A stretch of DNA of 64,000 nt from NCBI RefSeq assembly GCF_019396325.1, contig NZ_JAHKRO010000007.1:1-64000 (forward strand). Reading direction: 5' to 3'. The stretch comes from Nonomuraea ceibae (GTDB lineage Bacteria > Actinomycetota > Actinomycetes > Streptosporangiales > Streptosporangiaceae). Made by a program: the position numbers and the translations under genes. The notes below the pieces were generated by a model that was given only the letters and a program-made list of their open reading frames with translations, did no database searches and was not told the origin of the DNA. Position 1 is the stretch's first letter; each line of letters begins with the position of its first letter. Positions 42,564 to 54,600 of this stretch are shown here, piece after piece.

Positions 42564-45500
42564 ATGCGTAGATCGTTAGCCGCGCTGCTCGGCCTTGCGC
42601 TTGCCGCGGCGCCGACCCCGGCGGTCGCCTCCGCCGCACCACCGCCTGCGTCCCAAGCAGGGGCGAACTCCCAGCGCATTACGTTGATCACCGGAGACGT
42701 CGTCACGGTGTCCAGCGGTCGTGACGGCCTGCAGTTGCTGGCCTTCGAGCCAGGCTCCGGCCGCGAGGGGATCGGCTACCGGGTCACCAGGGGCCGCGAC
42801 GGCGCCCTGTCGGTCGTCCCGGGTGACGCCCTCGACCTACTCGCCAACGGGCGGCTGGACCCGCGTCTGTTCGACCTTGACCGCCTGATCGACGATCACT
42901 ATGGCGACGACAAGAGCAAGGTGTTGGCCGTACTCGTGCAGAGCCCCAAGGGCCGCTCGCCCGCCGGAGCCCAACAGGTGATGAAGGATGCCAAGCTCCG
43001 AAAGTCGCTGCCACGGCTCGGGATGAGCTCCTTCGCCGTGGACAAGACGAAGACCACCGCACAGTGGAAGGCGTTGGTGGGCGGCAAGCGCTCGCCGCGC
43101 AGCTTCGCCGGTGAGGTGGGCAAGCTGTGGCTGGACGGCCGGGTCAAGGCCACGCTGACCGAGAGTGTGCCGCAGATCGGCGCTCCGCAGGTCTGGCAGT
43201 CGGGTCACACCGGTGAGGGTGTGAAGGTGGCGGTGCTCGACACCGGCTACGACACCGACCATCCGGACCTGGCGGGCAAGGTGATCGACTCGCAGGACTT
43301 CACCGGCCAGGGCGTGGAAGACGTGGCCGGACACGGCACGCACGTCGCCGCCACGATCGCCGGGACCGGGGCGACCACGAGCGGGGCGGGCAAGGGCGTG
43401 GCGCCGGGGGCCGACCTGGTCGTCGGCAAGGTGCTCGGCAACGACGGCTCCGGCGTCGAATCCGACATCATCGCGGGGATGGAGTGGGCCACGACGACCG
43501 CCGGCGCGAAGGTCGTCAACATGAGCCTCGGCGGGCCGGACACCGCGGGCGTCGACCCCATGGAGCAGGCGGTGAACGACCTGTCCGCGCAGACGGGCGC
43601 ATTGTTCGTCATCTCCGCGGGCAACGAGGGGCCTCGCTCGCAGACCATCGGCTCTCCAGGCTCGGCGGACGCCGCGATCACGGTGGGGGCGGTCGACAAG
43701 CAGAACGTGCTGGCCGAGTTCTCCAGCAGCGGGCCCCGCGTGGGAGACCTCGCCGTCAAACCCGACATCACCGCGCCGGGAGTGGACATCGTCGCCGCGA
43801 GAGCGGGCGGTGGCCTGCGCTCGGCGTCGGGGACGTCGATGGCGGCGCCGCACGTGGCGGGCGCGGCGGCGCTTTTGGCGGAGCTGCACCCGGATTGGCC
43901 GGTCACCCGGCTGAAGGCGGCTCTGACCAGCAGCGCCGTTCCCACCCCTGGGCTGACCGCCTTCCAGCAGGGCACCGGCCGGGTGAATGTGAACGCCGCC
44001 GCGACAGCTACGGTGATCGCCGAGGGAGCCCCGGTCTTCGGCTCGGTGCCCTCGACCGCGAACACGCCGGTCACCCGTACCGTCAGCTATCGCAACCTCG
44101 GCAGCACACCTGTCACCCTGATCCTGGAGGTGAGTGCGGCCGGGGCTCCGGCCGGCCTCTTCACGGTGAGCGCGACCAGCGTGACCGTTCCCGCCAGCGG
44201 GACCGCGGACGTCACCGTGACCGTCGACGGCCACGGCCGGCCGGTCGGCTCCTATTCCGGGCAGCTCACGGCCACCACCGGCAGCGAGGTCATTCGCACG
44301 GCCATCGGCGCCTACGTCCAGCCCGAGCAGCACACGCTGGACCTCATCGTCAAGGACCGCCTGGGCGCACCGGCCAACACCACGGTGTGGGTCTTCTCCC
44401 GCCAGTCGGACACCGAGACGCCGGTCGCGATCGCCGGCGGCAGTGGCACGGTCAACCTGCCGGCAGGCTCCTACTACCTCGGCGCTCTCATCAAGACCGA
44501 CGACACGTGGACGATGGCGGTCGTGCCCGCGGACATGTCGCAGGACCGGACGATCACCCTCGACGCGCAGCAGGCGAGGAAGGCCACGGTCACGGTCGGC
44601 GAGCCGACCGCCCGGCAGATCCTGCACGAGACGTACGTGAACTTCCACTACGGCGTCGACGACGGGCTCTATACCGGGTTCAGCATGGCGGATTACGTCC
44701 TCCCGGTCAGCGACCAGGGCATCACCTACACCGCCATCGCCTACTTCGACAAGGAAGGTTCCTCGGCGACCACTCCCAGCCCGTACTTCTACCGCATCGT
44801 CGACCAGCGCAGCGGGGTGCCCAGCGAACCGACCTTCCAGGGAACGCCGGCCAACCTGACGAAGGTCGACGTCACCTACCGGGGCACGGCCTCGTACGCG
44901 AGCCTGCTCGTCCAGCCCGAGTTCGACACGGGGCTCAGCTCTCCGGCGGCCCTGATCTACTCGCCGGTCAAGATGCCGTCGGTGGTGACCGAGTACCGGA
45001 CGCCGGGACGCTGGCGCGGCCTGCTCCGGTTCGACGGAAAGCAGGTTCTCGCCGATCCCCGGGAGTTCGGCCCCGGCCTGGACAACACGGAGACGTGGAA
45101 CGGCGCGGTCATCGGCCCCGCGCTCCCCGCGAAAAGCACCTACTGGAGTGGTACGGCTTGGCGTGACAACAACGAGATGGTGTTCAACTACATCAAGCTC
45201 CACTCCGACTCGGAAGCCGGTCACGGTGGTGAGAACGCCGACACCGAGGGGTCGATGCGCCTGTTCCGCGACGGCCAGCAGATCTGGTCCAATTTCGTGA
45301 AGCCGCGTACCTGGCTCGTCCCGGTGACCGTCCCGGAGGCCGGCTCGCAGTACAAGCTCACCGCTTCTGCCACCAACAGAAATGACGCCACGTCCATTCA
45401 GATCGATACGGAATGGACCTTCACCTCCGATGCCACGGCGAACGGGCCGCTCCCGCTGATGGTGGTGCGGTATCGGCCGGACGGACTGGACGAGATGAAC

Positions 45501-46034
45501 CGCGCTGCGGCCGGGACCGTGACCCCCGTGGTCACCACCGTCCAGCGGGAGCCGGGCCAGGCCGTCACGTCCCTGACCTCCTGCCTGATCGAGTCCTCCG
45601 TCGACGACGGCTCCACCTGGACGACGGTGTCCCAAGGGTCGACGTGCGGGACCCCGCAGATCACCAACCCGGCCGGCCCCGGCTTCGTGTCCTTGCGCGC
45701 GACGCTGGCCGATCAGGCGGGCAACACCGCCAAGCAGACGATCATCCGGGCGTACCAGGTGAAGGAGGCGCCGGGGTCGACGCGCATCCGCGTGCAGAAG
45801 GACGCGGGGGCGGGCAACAGGATCACGATCCGCGGCAACGTCAGCCCGCTCACCTGGTCTGCCGGTCGTGACTGCGTGAAGGTCTCGACCGCTGTGTGGG
45901 ACTGCTGGGTGCCGGGCATCCCGGCCGGCCAGGCGTTCGAGTACAAGCCGTTGATCAACGACTCTGTGTGGTCGATCGGGAGCAACTACCACGGTGTGGG
46001 AGGAACCACCCAGGAGATCACGCCCACCTTCTGA
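42564..46034 (+). CDS. Secreted subtilisin-like serine protease (S8), large multidomain
   Basis: 1156 residues; ATG preceded by AGGAG. Signal peptide 1-25, a propeptide-like region to about 200, then a subtilase domain: Asp226 (AVLDTGYD), His257 (GHGTHVA), oxyanion Asn354 (SAGNEG) and Ser425 (GTSMAAPHVAG). The remaining 650 or so residues have beta-rich extensions: a fibronectin/CARDB-like segment about 485-590 with alternating strands and several further beta domains. No membrane anchor or sortase motif seen. Probably active and fully secreted. Convergent with the NRPS cluster and separated from it by a strong terminator. Confidence 0.93.
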   Translation: MRRSLAALLGLALAAAPTPAVASAAPPPASQAGANSQRITLITGDVVTVSSGRDGLQLLAFEPGSGREGIGYRVTRGRDGALSVVPGDALDLLANGRLDPRLFDLDRLIDDHYGDDKSKVLAVLVQSPKGRSPAGAQQVMKDAKLRKSLPRLGMSSFAVDKTKTTAQWKALVGGKRSPRSFAGEVGKLWLDGRVKATLTESVPQIGAPQVWQSGHTGEGVKVAVLDTGYDTDHPDLAGKVIDSQDFTGQGVEDVAGHGTHVAATIAGTGATTSGAGKGVAPGADLVVGKVLGNDGSGVESDIIAGMEWATTTAGAKVVNMSLGGPDTAGVDPMEQAVNDLSAQTGALFVISAGNEGPRSQTIGSPGSADAAITVGAVDKQNVLAEFSSSGPRVGDLAVKPDITAPGVDIVAARAGGGLRSASGTSMAAPHVAGAAALLAELHPDWPVTRLKAALTSSAVPTPGLTAFQQGTGRVNVNAAATATVIAEGAPVFGSVPSTANTPVTRTVSYRNLGSTPVTLILEVSAAGAPAGLFTVSATSVTVPASGTADVTVTVDGHGRPVGSYSGQLTATTGSEVIRTAIGAYVQPEQHTLDLIVKDRLGAPANTTVWVFSRQSDTETPVAIAGGSGTVNLPAGSYYLGALIKTDDTWTMAVVPADMSQDRTITLDAQQARKATVTVGEPTARQILHETYVNFHYGVDDGLYTGFSMADYVLPVSDQGITYTAIAYFDKEGSSATTPSPYFYRIVDQRSGVPSEPTFQGTPANLTKVDVTYRGTASYASLLVQPEFDTGLSSPAALIYSPVKMPSVVTEYRTPGRWRGLLRFDGKQVLADPREFGPGLDNTETWNGAVIGPALPAKSTYWSGTAWRDNNEMVFNYIKLHSDSEAGHGGENADTEGSMRLFRDGQQIWSNFVKPRTWLVPVTVPEAGSQYKLTASATNRNDATSIQIDTEWTFTSDATANGPLPLMVVRYRPDGLDEMNRAAAGTVTPVVTTVQREPGQAVTSLTSCLIESSVDDGSTWTTVSQGSTCGTPQITNPAGPGFVSLRATLADQAGNTAKQTIIRAYQVKEAPGSTRIRVQKDAGAGNRITIRGNVSPLTWSAGRDCVKVSTAVWDCWVPGIPAGQAFEYKPLINDSVWSIGSNYHGVGGTTQEITPTF

Positions 46035-46044
46035 CCGAGACCGG

Positions 46045-46075
46045 ACCGGGCTTCCCGCGGGGCGGGAAGCCCGGT
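46045..46075. terminator. Bidirectional terminator between the subtilase gene and the NRPS cluster
   Basis: ACCGGGCTTCCCGC (46045-46058) pairs with GCGGGAAGCCCGGT (46062-46075): a perfect 14-bp stem with a 3-base loop. Placed 10 bases after the subtilase stop and 27 bases from the NRPS stop. Confidence 0.9.
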
Positions 46076-46102
46076 CTTCTCAGCGTCGAGTGTCCCCACG
46101 CG

Positions 46103-49100
46103 TCAGGTTCGGCGGCGTGCCGCGACGGTCTCGTAGCCGATCAGGTCGTCGGGGACCGCGTCGGGGACGATCTCGTCGAATCTCGCCAGCACCCGGACCC
46201 GCATGGCGGCCAGCGCGATGACGGCGATCGCGGCGGCGAAGCAGACGTACATGAAGCCGATGCCGCGTCCGGCGCCGACGCCGATGACGGCGCCCACGGT
46301 GCCCGCGAGCGGTCCGCCTGGGGCCAGCAGCGGTTCGAACAGCGCCGCGCCGTACGGCGCCACCAGGCCGAAGCCGATCGGGAGGGTGGACCAGGCGACC
46401 AGGGTGTTGAGCGCGATGACCCGGCCGTGGTACCGCTGCGGCACCTTGACCTGGATGATCGTGGCGTAGACCCCGTTGACGAGCGTGAGGCACAGCGACA
46501 TGCCGAACGCGCCCACGGCGATCGTCTGCACGTTCGCGTGCAGCCCCGTGACCAGGCAGGCGAGCGACAGGGCGAGGGTGGCGAGCAGCACGCCGCGCAG
46601 CCGCCGCCGGCGAGGGCCGCCCCACACGGCCATCGCCAGGCCGCCCGCGAGCGTGCCGAGGCCCCCGGCGAACGACACCTGCGCCACGTCCGGCAGGCCC
46701 GCGAACGCCAGCACCAGCGGCGAGATTATCAGGAAGAGCGGCGAGAGGAAGACGTTCAGCACCGCGAAGAAGCCGAGCATGCCGCGGAAACCCCGGTTGC
46801 CCCAGGAGTAACGCAGCCCGTTCAGCATCTCGGTGACGATCGGTTCCCTGCGCGTGGCGGCCATCGTCCGGGGGAAACGCGTCACGATCACCGCGGCGAT
46901 CGCCACGACGTAGCTCGCCACGTCGATGGCGAGGATGCCCTCGACGCCGATGGCGGCCATCAGCCCGGCCGCGACGAGGGGCACGACAAGCTGCGCCGAG
47001 CCCGTCGCCATCTGCACGACGCCGTTGGCATGACCGAGGAAACGTTTGGGCACGAGCTGCGGTATCGCCGACGTGTACGCCAGACGCTGGAACGTCAGGG
47101 CGACCGACAGGCAGGCCAGCAGCGGGTAGACGTGCCAGGTCGTCAGTCCCCCGGTCCAGAGCAGCGCGCCGAAGATGAGCTGGGTGGACAGCGCCGCCGC
47201 GTCGGCGGCGAGCAGCACCCTGCGCCGGTCGAAGCGGTCCACCACGACTCCGGCCAGCGGCGCGATCAGGATGCCCGGCACGAGTCCGAGCACCGCGAGC
47301 AGCGCGAAGCTCACCAGGGATCCCGTCGTGGTGTAGATCCAGATGGGGATCGCGAACTCGGTCAGCGCGGCGCCGATCATCGACACGAGCTGACCTGCCG
47401 CGATGACGCCGAAGCGACGCATGCTCGGTCGCGGTCCTCGGTGCTCGGGCGGCGGGTCGTCCGCCGTGGACGCGTCCTGCAGCCACCAGGTGGAGGTCTC
47501 GGTGCGGCCGAGCCGATCGGGCTCGGCCTCGGCGAGGGCGACGTGCGTCCGGGTGACGATCTCGGCGAGCTCGGCGGCGCGGTAGCGCAGGAAGAAGTGG
47601 CCCGCCTCGTCCAGCACGGCCACGGCCGTGGTGGCGCTCAGCAGGTGCCATTCGCGGAAGCGTTCCTGGTAGAACTCGGTCGCCGGGTCGCGCTCGCCCA
47701 CGACCGAGATGATGGGGACGCGTAGTGGCCGTCCGTCCTGTTCGAACAGCCGGGTGAAGTAGCGCTCCGCCTCCCGGGTGCCCTTTCTGCGGTTGTCGAT
47801 GACCAGCTTGAGCTGGTCGCGTCCCAGCTCGTCCACCTCCAGTCCGGCCGCCCGCAGCGCGTTGGCCCACAGCTGGTCGCTGCGCAGGCGCTCCAGCGCC
47901 TCGGTGACCCCCGTCCACCGGGTTCTCGCGAAGGGGAAGGTGCCGCCCAGGTAGACGGCGTCCACCTCGCGTCCGGCCGCCTCCAGTCGGCGGGCGATCT
48001 CGACCGTCAGCATGACGCCGAGCCCGCAGTGGCCGTACAGGACGAGCGGGCCCGCCACCTTCGCCAGGATCTCCTCGGCGCACGCGGCCGCGACCTCGTC
48101 GAGCGGCCTGGACTCCTCCCCCAGCTCGTGGCCGGGGACCGCGATGGAGTACAGGGCCCAGCGGGCGGACAGCGCGTCGGCCAGCGGCTTGTAGATGACG
48201 GCGCTGCCGCCGCCGTACGGAGCGCACACGATGGTCCCGGTCGCCTGCCGGGCGGGCGTGAGCCGGTGCAGCAGCACGCGCGGCCCGTCCTCGCCGCGTT
48301 CCAGGAGCCCGGCCAGCTCGCGGACGGTGGGATGGCGGAACAGATCCATGATGGTGACCAGCCGACCCGGGGCGACGGCGCGCAACCGGGCGACGACCTG
48401 CATCGCGAGCAGGGAGTGCCCGCCGAGGTCGAAGAAGTCGTCGGCCGCGCCGACCTCGTCCACGCCGAGCACGGCCGACCAGACGGCGGCCACCGCCTGC
48501 TCCGTCGGCGTAGCGGGCGGTTCCCACTCGGTCTCGCGGTCGAGGCCGGGCTCGGGCAGCGCGTCCCGGTCGACCTTGCCGTGCGCCTTCAGCGGCAGGG
48601 TGTCCAGCCAGACGTACCGGCTGGGGATCATGTAGTCGGGCAGCAGCGCCCGCAGGGCCTCACGGAGGTCCGCCGCGCCGGGCCGGGGACCAGCCTCCGG
48701 CCCGGCCAGGTAGGCGACGAGCCGGTCCGACCGGAGTTCCGCCACCGCCTGGGAGACGCCCGGCAGCGTCGTGAGCACCGACTCGATCTCGCCCAGTTCG
48801 ACCCGGTAGCCGCGGATCTTCACCTGGTGGTCGGTCCTGCCGAGAAACTGGAGGTTCCCGTCGGGGAGCCAGCGGCCGAGGTCGCCGGTGCGGTACAGCC
48901 GCGCCCCCGGTGGGCCGTACGGGTCGGGGACGAACCGATCGGCGGTCAGGCCAGGCCTGCCGAGGTATCCGCGGGCCAGCCGGTCGCCGCCCAGGTGGAT
49001 CTCGCCGGGGACGCCCACGCCGACGGGACGCAGGTGCTCGTCCAGGACGCGTACGACCGCCCCGGGCAGCGGCCTGCCGATCGGCAGGGTCGCGCCGCCA

Positions 49101-51454
49101 TGGGCGCCGGCCGGGTCGACGGCATAGGTCGTCATGCCCACGGTGGCCTCGGTGGGACCGTAGTGGTTGACGACCGCGCACCGTCCGGCCGCCACCACCT
49201 CGTCCGCGAGCGCCTGACCGGCCGCCTCTCCCCCGAGGATCAGCAGCCGCTTGGGCAGCAGCTCCGCGGCGGGGGCATCGGCCAGCAGCGCCGCCAGATG
49301 CGACGGGGTGATCTTCATGTAGTCCGGGCCGATGCCGGCGAGCGTCTTGGCCAGCTCGGGGGCCGAGGTGCGGGCGGGCACCAGGTGCAACGTCCCGCCC
49401 GTCGCCAGCGACAGGTAGAACACCGTCACGCCGAAGTCGAAGGCCAGCGACTGGAGCAGCACGAACACGCCCCCCTGCACGACGCCCAGCCGCTCGCGGA
49501 CGCCGAGGAGGTAGGTGACGGCCTCGCGGTGCTGGACCGCGACCCCCTTGGGGGTGCCGGTGGTCCCGGAGGTGTAGATCACATACGCGAGGTCCCCGGG
49601 CCGCACGTCCGCGTCCACCGGGCCGTCCTCCTCGACATCGGTGTCGTCCAGGGTGAACGTGGGCAGGCCGGGAGGCAGCCGGTCCCGCGTCCCCTCGGTG
49701 ACGACGGCGGCCAGGGCGCCCGAGTCGGACACGGCGTGGGCCAGGCGGCCCGCCGGGTGCTCGGGATCGAGCGGCACGTACGCGCCGCCCGCCTTGAGCA
49801 CGCCGAGGACGGCGACCGCCACGTCGGCCGACTGCTCCATGCACACCGCCACCCGCGTGTCCCTGCCGACGCCGCGCCGTCGCAGGAACCGGGCCAGCCG
49901 GTTGGCCCTGCGCTCCAGCTCGCCGTACGTGAGGGTGGTGTCGCCGCAGGCCACCGCCGTGGCGGACGGGTGGCCACCGGTCAGCTCGTGGAGCAGCCGC
50001 CGCTCGGGCCGTGGGAGGGAGGGCACGGTGCCGAACGCCAGCACCTCGGCCCGTTCGGCGGCGTCGAGCAGGTTCAGCTCGGAGATCCGGGTGGACGGCT
50101 CGGCGGCGACGGCGGCGAGCAGGGCCACGAACCGGGCGGCCAGGCATTCCATCGTCTCGGGCAGGAAGAGCGCCGTGTTGTAGACGATGTGGCCGTCCAG
50201 CCCGTCGCCGGTCTGCCGCAGGTAGAGGGTGAGGTCGAAGCGCGTGGTGGCGGCGTCCACGCGGTACTCGGCCATGCGCAGCCCGGTCGCCCAGCGGGCG
50301 GGGGCCTGGAAGTTCTGCAGGGCGAACATGACCTGGAACACCGGCGAGCGGCTGACGTCGCGCTTCACGTTGAGTTCGCCGACGAGCCGGTCGAAGGGCA
50401 ACCCCTGGTGGGCGAAGTCGTCGAGCGTGGCGTCGCGCACCCGGTCGAGCAACTCGGTGAAGGGCGGGTCGCCGCTGAGGTCCGCCCGCATGGCCAGCGT
50501 GTTCACGAAGACGCCCACGGTGCGTTCCAGCTCCGGCGTCTCCCGGCCGCTGACGGGCGAGCCGACCGCGAAGTCCCGCTGGCCGGAGTGGCGGAACAGC
50601 AGCACCTGGAAGGCGGCCAGCAGGGTCATGTACAGGGACGCCCCTCGGCCGCGTGCCAGGTCGGCGACGCGTCCGGCTGTCTCCTGCCCGACCTTGAAGC
50701 GCAGCCCGGCGCCGGCGAACGTCTGCTCGGCCGGCCTGGGCCAGTCGCTGGGCAGGTCGAGTGCCGGCACGCCGGACAGCCGCCGCGTCCAGTACGCCGG
50801 CTCCTGCTGCCTTTCTTCCTGGGCCCGCTGCCAGAGGGCGTAGTCGCCGTACTGCACCGGGGGCTCCTCCAGCGGGGACGGCTCACCGGCCCGGAAGGCG
50901 TCGTGCAGGGTGAGCGCCTCGCTGAGCACCAGGTCGTACGACCAGCCATCGATGACCGCGTGGTGGGCGGTCAGCAGCAGCACGTGCTCCTCCGGGCCGA
51001 GCCGGACAAGAAGGGCGCGCAGGAGCGGCCCCGACGCCAGGTCGAACGGCCGGGCGAGCTGGGCGGCGCACAACTCCGCCGCGCCGGCCTCGTCGGACTC
51101 GGCGACGGTGAACTCCACCGCGGGCTCGTCCTCGATCACGACCGCGGGCCGCCCCTCGCCGTCGGTGACGAAGCGCGTGCGCAGGCTCTCGTGCCGGGCG
51201 GCGACCTCCCGCAGTGCGCGGGCCAGCGCCTCGGCGTCGAGGTCGCCGGAGAGCCTGGTGCCGAGCGGCACGGTGTAGGCGGCGGTCCCCGGCGCGTACT
51301 GCTCCATGAACCACAGGCGTTCCTGGGCGTGCGACAGCGGCGGCGTCCGGCCCTCAGGCCGCCTCGGAACGGACGAGGCGGCGGCGCGACGGCGCAGCAG
51401 CCCGGACAGCACCGCCTGCTTGGCCGGGGACAGCCCGTCGTCGAGTGTGGTCAT
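46103..51454 (-). CDS. NRPS module C-A-T-TE fused to an MFS exporter
   Basis: 1783 residues from the ATG at 51454, which overlaps the MbtH TGA. Condensation domain about 40-470 with HHAVIDG; adenylation domain about 500-980 with [11 protein letters not shown]; thiolation GGHSLLA near 1013; a thioesterase about 1070-1310 in which the usual GHSxG reads GHCGLG (Cys1143), with Asp (GERDP) and His (AGHFFLR) kept; then a full MFS transporter from about 1344 with some twelve spans. My manual reading of the specificity residues is D-F-T-K-I-G-H-V-G, close to the aspartate code DLTKVGHIGK. It should add the last residue, release the peptide and possibly export it. Confidence 0.9.
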   Translation of the reverse strand: MTTLDDGLSPAKQAVLSGLLRRRAAASSVPRRPEGRTPPLSHAQERLWFMEQYAPGTAAYTVPLGTRLSGDLDAEALARALREVAARHESLRTRFVTDGEGRPAVVIEDEPAVEFTVAESDEAGAAELCAAQLARPFDLASGPLLRALLVRLGPEEHVLLLTAHHAVIDGWSYDLVLSEALTLHDAFRAGEPSPLEEPPVQYGDYALWQRAQEERQQEPAYWTRRLSGVPALDLPSDWPRPAEQTFAGAGLRFKVGQETAGRVADLARGRGASLYMTLLAAFQVLLFRHSGQRDFAVGSPVSGRETPELERTVGVFVNTLAMRADLSGDPPFTELLDRVRDATLDDFAHQGLPFDRLVGELNVKRDVSRSPVFQVMFALQNFQAPARWATGLRMAEYRVDAATTRFDLTLYLRQTGDGLDGHIVYNTALFLPETMECLAARFVALLAAVAAEPSTRISELNLLDAAERAEVLAFGTVPSLPRPERRLLHELTGGHPSATAVACGDTTLTYGELERRANRLARFLRRRGVGRDTRVAVCMEQSADVAVAVLGVLKAGGAYVPLDPEHPAGRLAHAVSDSGALAAVVTEGTRDRLPPGLPTFTLDDTDVEEDGPVDADVRPGDLAYVIYTSGTTGTPKGVAVQHREAVTYLLGVRERLGVVQGGVFVLLQSLAFDFGVTVFYLSLATGGTLHLVPARTSAPELAKTLAGIGPDYMKITPSHLAALLADAPAAELLPKRLLILGGEAAGQALADEVVAAGRCAVVNHYGPTEATVGMTTYAVDPAGAHGGATLPIGRPLPGAVVRVLDEHLRPVGVGVPGEIHLGGDRLARGYLGRPGLTADRFVPDPYGPPGARLYRTGDLGRWLPDGNLQFLGRTDHQVKIRGYRVELGEIESVLTTLPGVSQAVAELRSDRLVAYLAGPEAGPRPGAADLREALRALLPDYMIPSRYVWLDTLPLKAHGKVDRDALPEPGLDRETEWEPPATPTEQAVAAVWSAVLGVDEVGAADDFFDLGGHSLLAMQVVARLRAVAPGRLVTIMDLFRHPTVRELAGLLERGEDGPRVLLHRLTPARQATGTIVCAPYGGGSAVIYKPLADALSARWALYSIAVPGHELGEESRPLDEVAAACAEEILAKVAGPLVLYGHCGLGVMLTVEIARRLEAAGREVDAVYLGGTFPFARTRWTGVTEALERLRSDQLWANALRAAGLEVDELGRDQLKLVIDNRRKGTREAERYFTRLFEQDGRPLRVPIISVVGERDPATEFYQERFREWHLLSATTAVAVLDEAGHFFLRYRAAELAEIVTRTHVALAEAEPDRLGRTETSTWWLQDASTADDPPPEHRGPRPSMRRFGVIAAGQLVSMIGAALTEFAIPIWIYTTTGSLVSFALLAVLGLVPGILIAPLAGVVVDRFDRRRVLLAADAAALSTQLIFGALLWTGGLTTWHVYPLLACLSVALTFQRLAYTSAIPQLVPKRFLGHANGVVQMATGSAQLVVPLVAAGLMAAIGVEGILAIDVASYVVAIAAVIVTRFPRTMAATRREPIVTEMLNGLRYSWGNRGFRGMLGFFAVLNVFLSPLFLIISPLVLAFAGLPDVAQVSFAGGLGTLAGGLAMAVWGGPRRRRLRGVLLATLALSLACLVTGLHANVQTIAVGAFGMSLCLTLVNGVYATIIQVKVPQRYHGRVIALNTLVAWSTLPIGFGLVAPYGAALFEPLLAPGGPLAGTVGAVIGVGAGRGIGFMYVCFAAAIAVIALAAMRVRVLARFDEIVPDAVPDDLIGYETVAARRRT

Positions 51455-51621
51455 CGGGCGCTCAGCGGACGCATGTCCGTCCAGACCTCGTCGATGTGGG
51501 CCAGGCAGTCCTCCCTGCCGCCGGTGAAACCGGTCCACCGCCAGCCCTCGGGGACCGTCCGGTCGCCGGGCCAGAGGGAGTACTGCTCCTCGTCGTTGAT
51601 CACTACGTGGTACGTCGTCAC
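51451..51621 (-). CDS. MbtH-like protein (56 aa)
   Basis: A 56-residue frame from the GTG at 51621, overlapping the stop of the large NRPS gene upstream (GTGA) and the ATG of the next NRPS gene (ATGA). It shows the whole family signature: [19 protein letters not shown], a [14 protein letters not shown] segment and [10 protein letters not shown]. MbtH proteins bind adenylation domains and are needed for their solubility or activity. Shorter than many size cut-offs, so easily missed. Confidence 0.95.
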   Translation of the reverse strand: MTTYHVVINDEEQYSLWPGDRTVPEGWRWTGFTGGREDCLAHIDEVWTDMRPLSAR

Positions 51622-54600
51622 TGTTCCTCGTCTTTCTGGTCGAGCAGGCGCAGCGCCTCCTCGTCGGACAGCCCGGCGAGCGAGTCGAGGAGCAGTGCCT
51701 CGACCGCGCCGGCGAACTCCGCCACCGTGCGCCGGGTGAACAGCGTCCGGATCGGCACCTCGACGCCGATCACCGCCCTGAGCCTGGCCGCGATGCGGAC
51801 GGCGAGCAGCGAGTGCCCGCCGAGGTGGAAGAAGTCGTCGTACGCGCCGACGGCGGCGACGCCGAGCAGGTCCGCCCAGACCTCGGCGACCAGCGCCTCG
51901 GCGTCGGTGCGCGGCGCGACGAAGGAACGTTCCCTGGCGGGCTCGGGATCTGGCAGCGCCGCGCGGTCGACCTTGCCGTTCCCGGTGAGCGGAAGCCGGT
52001 CCAGGAGCGTCCAGGCGCCCGGCACCAGGTGCGCGGGGAGCCGTTCTTCCGCGTGGCGGCGCAGTTCCTCCGCCGTCGCCCGGCCCACCACGTACGCGAC
52101 CAGCAGGTCACCGCGGGCGGCGACGGCCGCCTGGCCCACGTCCGGGTGCGCGAGCAGGCAGGCCTCGACCTCGCCCGGTTCGATCCGGTAGCCGCGCACC
52201 TTGACCTGGGAGTCGAGCCGTCCGAGGAACTCCAGGGTGCCGTCGCGCCGCCACCTGGCCCGGTCGCCGGTGCGATAGAGCCTTCCGCCGCCCGGTGTGA
52301 ACGGGTCGGGCGTGAACGCCGCCGCCGTCGTCGCGGGCCGTCCCGCGTAGCCGCGCGCCACTCCCGCGCCTCCTACGCACAGCTCGCCGGGGGCGCCCGG
52401 CGGCACCGGTTCGCCGCTCTCGCCGAGCAGCCACACCGTGGTCTCGCCCACCGGCCGGCCGATGGCCGGGCGCAGGCCGTCGTCCACCAGGTCGGCGGAC
52501 GTGGCGATGACCGTCGCCTCGGTCGGGCCGTAGGTGTTGACCAGCCGGACGCCGGGGAAGCGGCGCTTCCACCTCGACACCGCGGCGGCGTCCGCCTGCT
52601 CCCCGCCGAGGATGACCAGGCGGAGCGACGGCGGCCAGTCCACCTCGTCCACGACGTCGACCAGGTGGTGCCAGTAGGCCGTGGGCAGGTCGAGCACGGT
52701 GACGTCCCTGCCCTCGGGGGAGGCGAGCAGGTCGGGCAGGGCGGCGCCGCCGTCCGGCAGGAGAAGCAGCGTGGCTCCCGAGACCAGCGTCGGGTACACC
52801 TCTTCGACGTGGGCGTCGAAGCCGAACGAGGCGAACTGCACGACGACGTCGCCGGGTCCCAGCTCGTACACGGCGGCCATCCAGCGGATGCGGGCCGCCA
52901 GCGCGGCGTGCTCGACCACCACGCCCTTAGGGACGCCGGTCGAGCCGGAGGTGTAGATGACGTACGCTGCGTCACGCGGGTGCGGCTCCGGCTGTGCGAG
53001 CGCCTGCCCGGACAGGTTCCGCAGGTCATCCGGGGTGAGCACGGCCGCGGCGCCGCTGTCGGCGAGCAGCCGCTCCCGCCTGGGGGCGGGGTCGGCGGGA
53101 TCGAGCGGCAGGTAGGCGGCGCCGGCCCGGAGCACGCCGAGCAGCGCGACGACGGCGTCCATGCCACGCGGCAGCGCCACTCCGACGACGTGCCCGCGGC
53201 CGACGCCGCTCCGGTGAAGGGTGGCGGCCAGCGCGTCGGCCCGCGTCACAAGCTGTCGGTAGGACAGCAGGTCGCCGCCGCACCGCAGGGCGACGGCGTC
53301 AGGGGTTCGCGCGGCGCTCCGGGCGATGAGCGCGGGCACCGGACCTGCGGCGAGAACGGGTGCGGGGCCTGCGGCCAGGGCGCGCAGCTCGGCGTCGTCG
53401 GCGGGCGTCAGCAGGGGCAGTGAGCTCATCCGGTGGCCGGGGTCGGCGACGATCCCCTGGCAGAGGGGGTGGAACCGCTCGGCCAGTCGCTCCACGGTCG
53501 TCGCGTCGAAGAGGTCGGCGTCGTAGGTGAGGACGAGCGACAGGCCGCCGGGCTCGCGCCAGACGTCGAGTGCGAGGTCGAGTTTGGCCTGGGCGTGCCC
53601 GTCCTCGAACAGCTCCGCCTCCAGGCCGCCGAAGCGGGTGCCGGGAGCGTGGGGGCCGGTGTCCTGGCTGTGCAGGATCATCATCGTCTGGAACAGCGGC
53701 GTCCTGCCGAGGTCGCGGCCGATGCCGAACTCGTCGACGAGCAGCTCGTACGGCACCTCCCGGCTGGTCAGGTCGTCCGTGACGGTCCGCCGGGCGGCGG
53801 CCAGGAGGTCGCAGAACGGCGGATCTCCCCGCAGGTCGGCGCGCAGGGCCACGGTGTGGGTGAGGTTGCCGAACACCGGCTCCAGCTCGACGCGATCCCG
53901 TCCGGCGGTCACCGTGCCCACGACTACGTCGTCCTGGCCGCAGTGCCGCGCCAGCAGTACCTGGTACGCGGTCAGCAGGACCATGAACAGGGTGGCGTCG
54001 TGCTCCCTGGCCAGCCGTTCCAGCCCGACCACCGTCTCCTCCGGCAGGCGGGCACGGACGCGGCCCCCACGCCGCACACCGGCGGACGTCCGGGGCCGGT
54101 CGGTGGGCAGGTCGAGCACCGGCGTGTCGGCGAGCCTGCGCCGCCAGTACGCCAGTGGGGCCGACAAGTCCCTGCCACGCTGCCAGGCGGCCACGTCCCC
54201 GTGCTGCAGGACGGGCTCGGTGAGCCGGCGGCCCGCGTACAGTCCGACCAGGTCGTCCATGAGGACGTTGAGCGACCAGCCGTCGCCCAGGATGTGGTGG
54301 ATCACCCAGCACAGGACGTGGTCGTCGTCGGCGAGCCGGATGAGGGTGAGGCGGTGCGGCGGCGCGGCGGCCAGGTCGAACGGCGCGTTGACGCGGGCGG
54401 CCACGAGCCTGCGGGCCTCGTCCTCGTCGCGGGCGCCGAGGTCCTCCCATTCCGGTCTCGCCGAGGGGTGGACGACGGCGATCGGCACGCCGTCGGCCTC
54501 GGGGAAGCTGGTGCGCAGCGACTCGTGCCGCGCGCGGGCCCCCGCGACCGCGCGGGCGAGCGCAGCCCGGTCGAGCGGCCCACGCAACCGCCGGACCAGG

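Noticed and set aside
42212..42706. A minus-strand frame covering the subtilase promoter and signal peptide.
   Set aside because: It overlaps a well-supported start with AGGAG and signal peptide, and its translation has no recognisable features.
42837..45992. A very long open frame antisense to the subtilase gene (over 1000 codons).
   Set aside because: It mirrors the coding frame of a clear S8 protease. Its translation is Arg/Gly/Asp-rich without motifs, as expected from high third-position GC.
48029..51739. A 1200-codon plus-strand frame across the terminal NRPS gene.
   Set aside because: It is a shadow of the C-A-T-TE domains on the minus strand, which show all core motifs.
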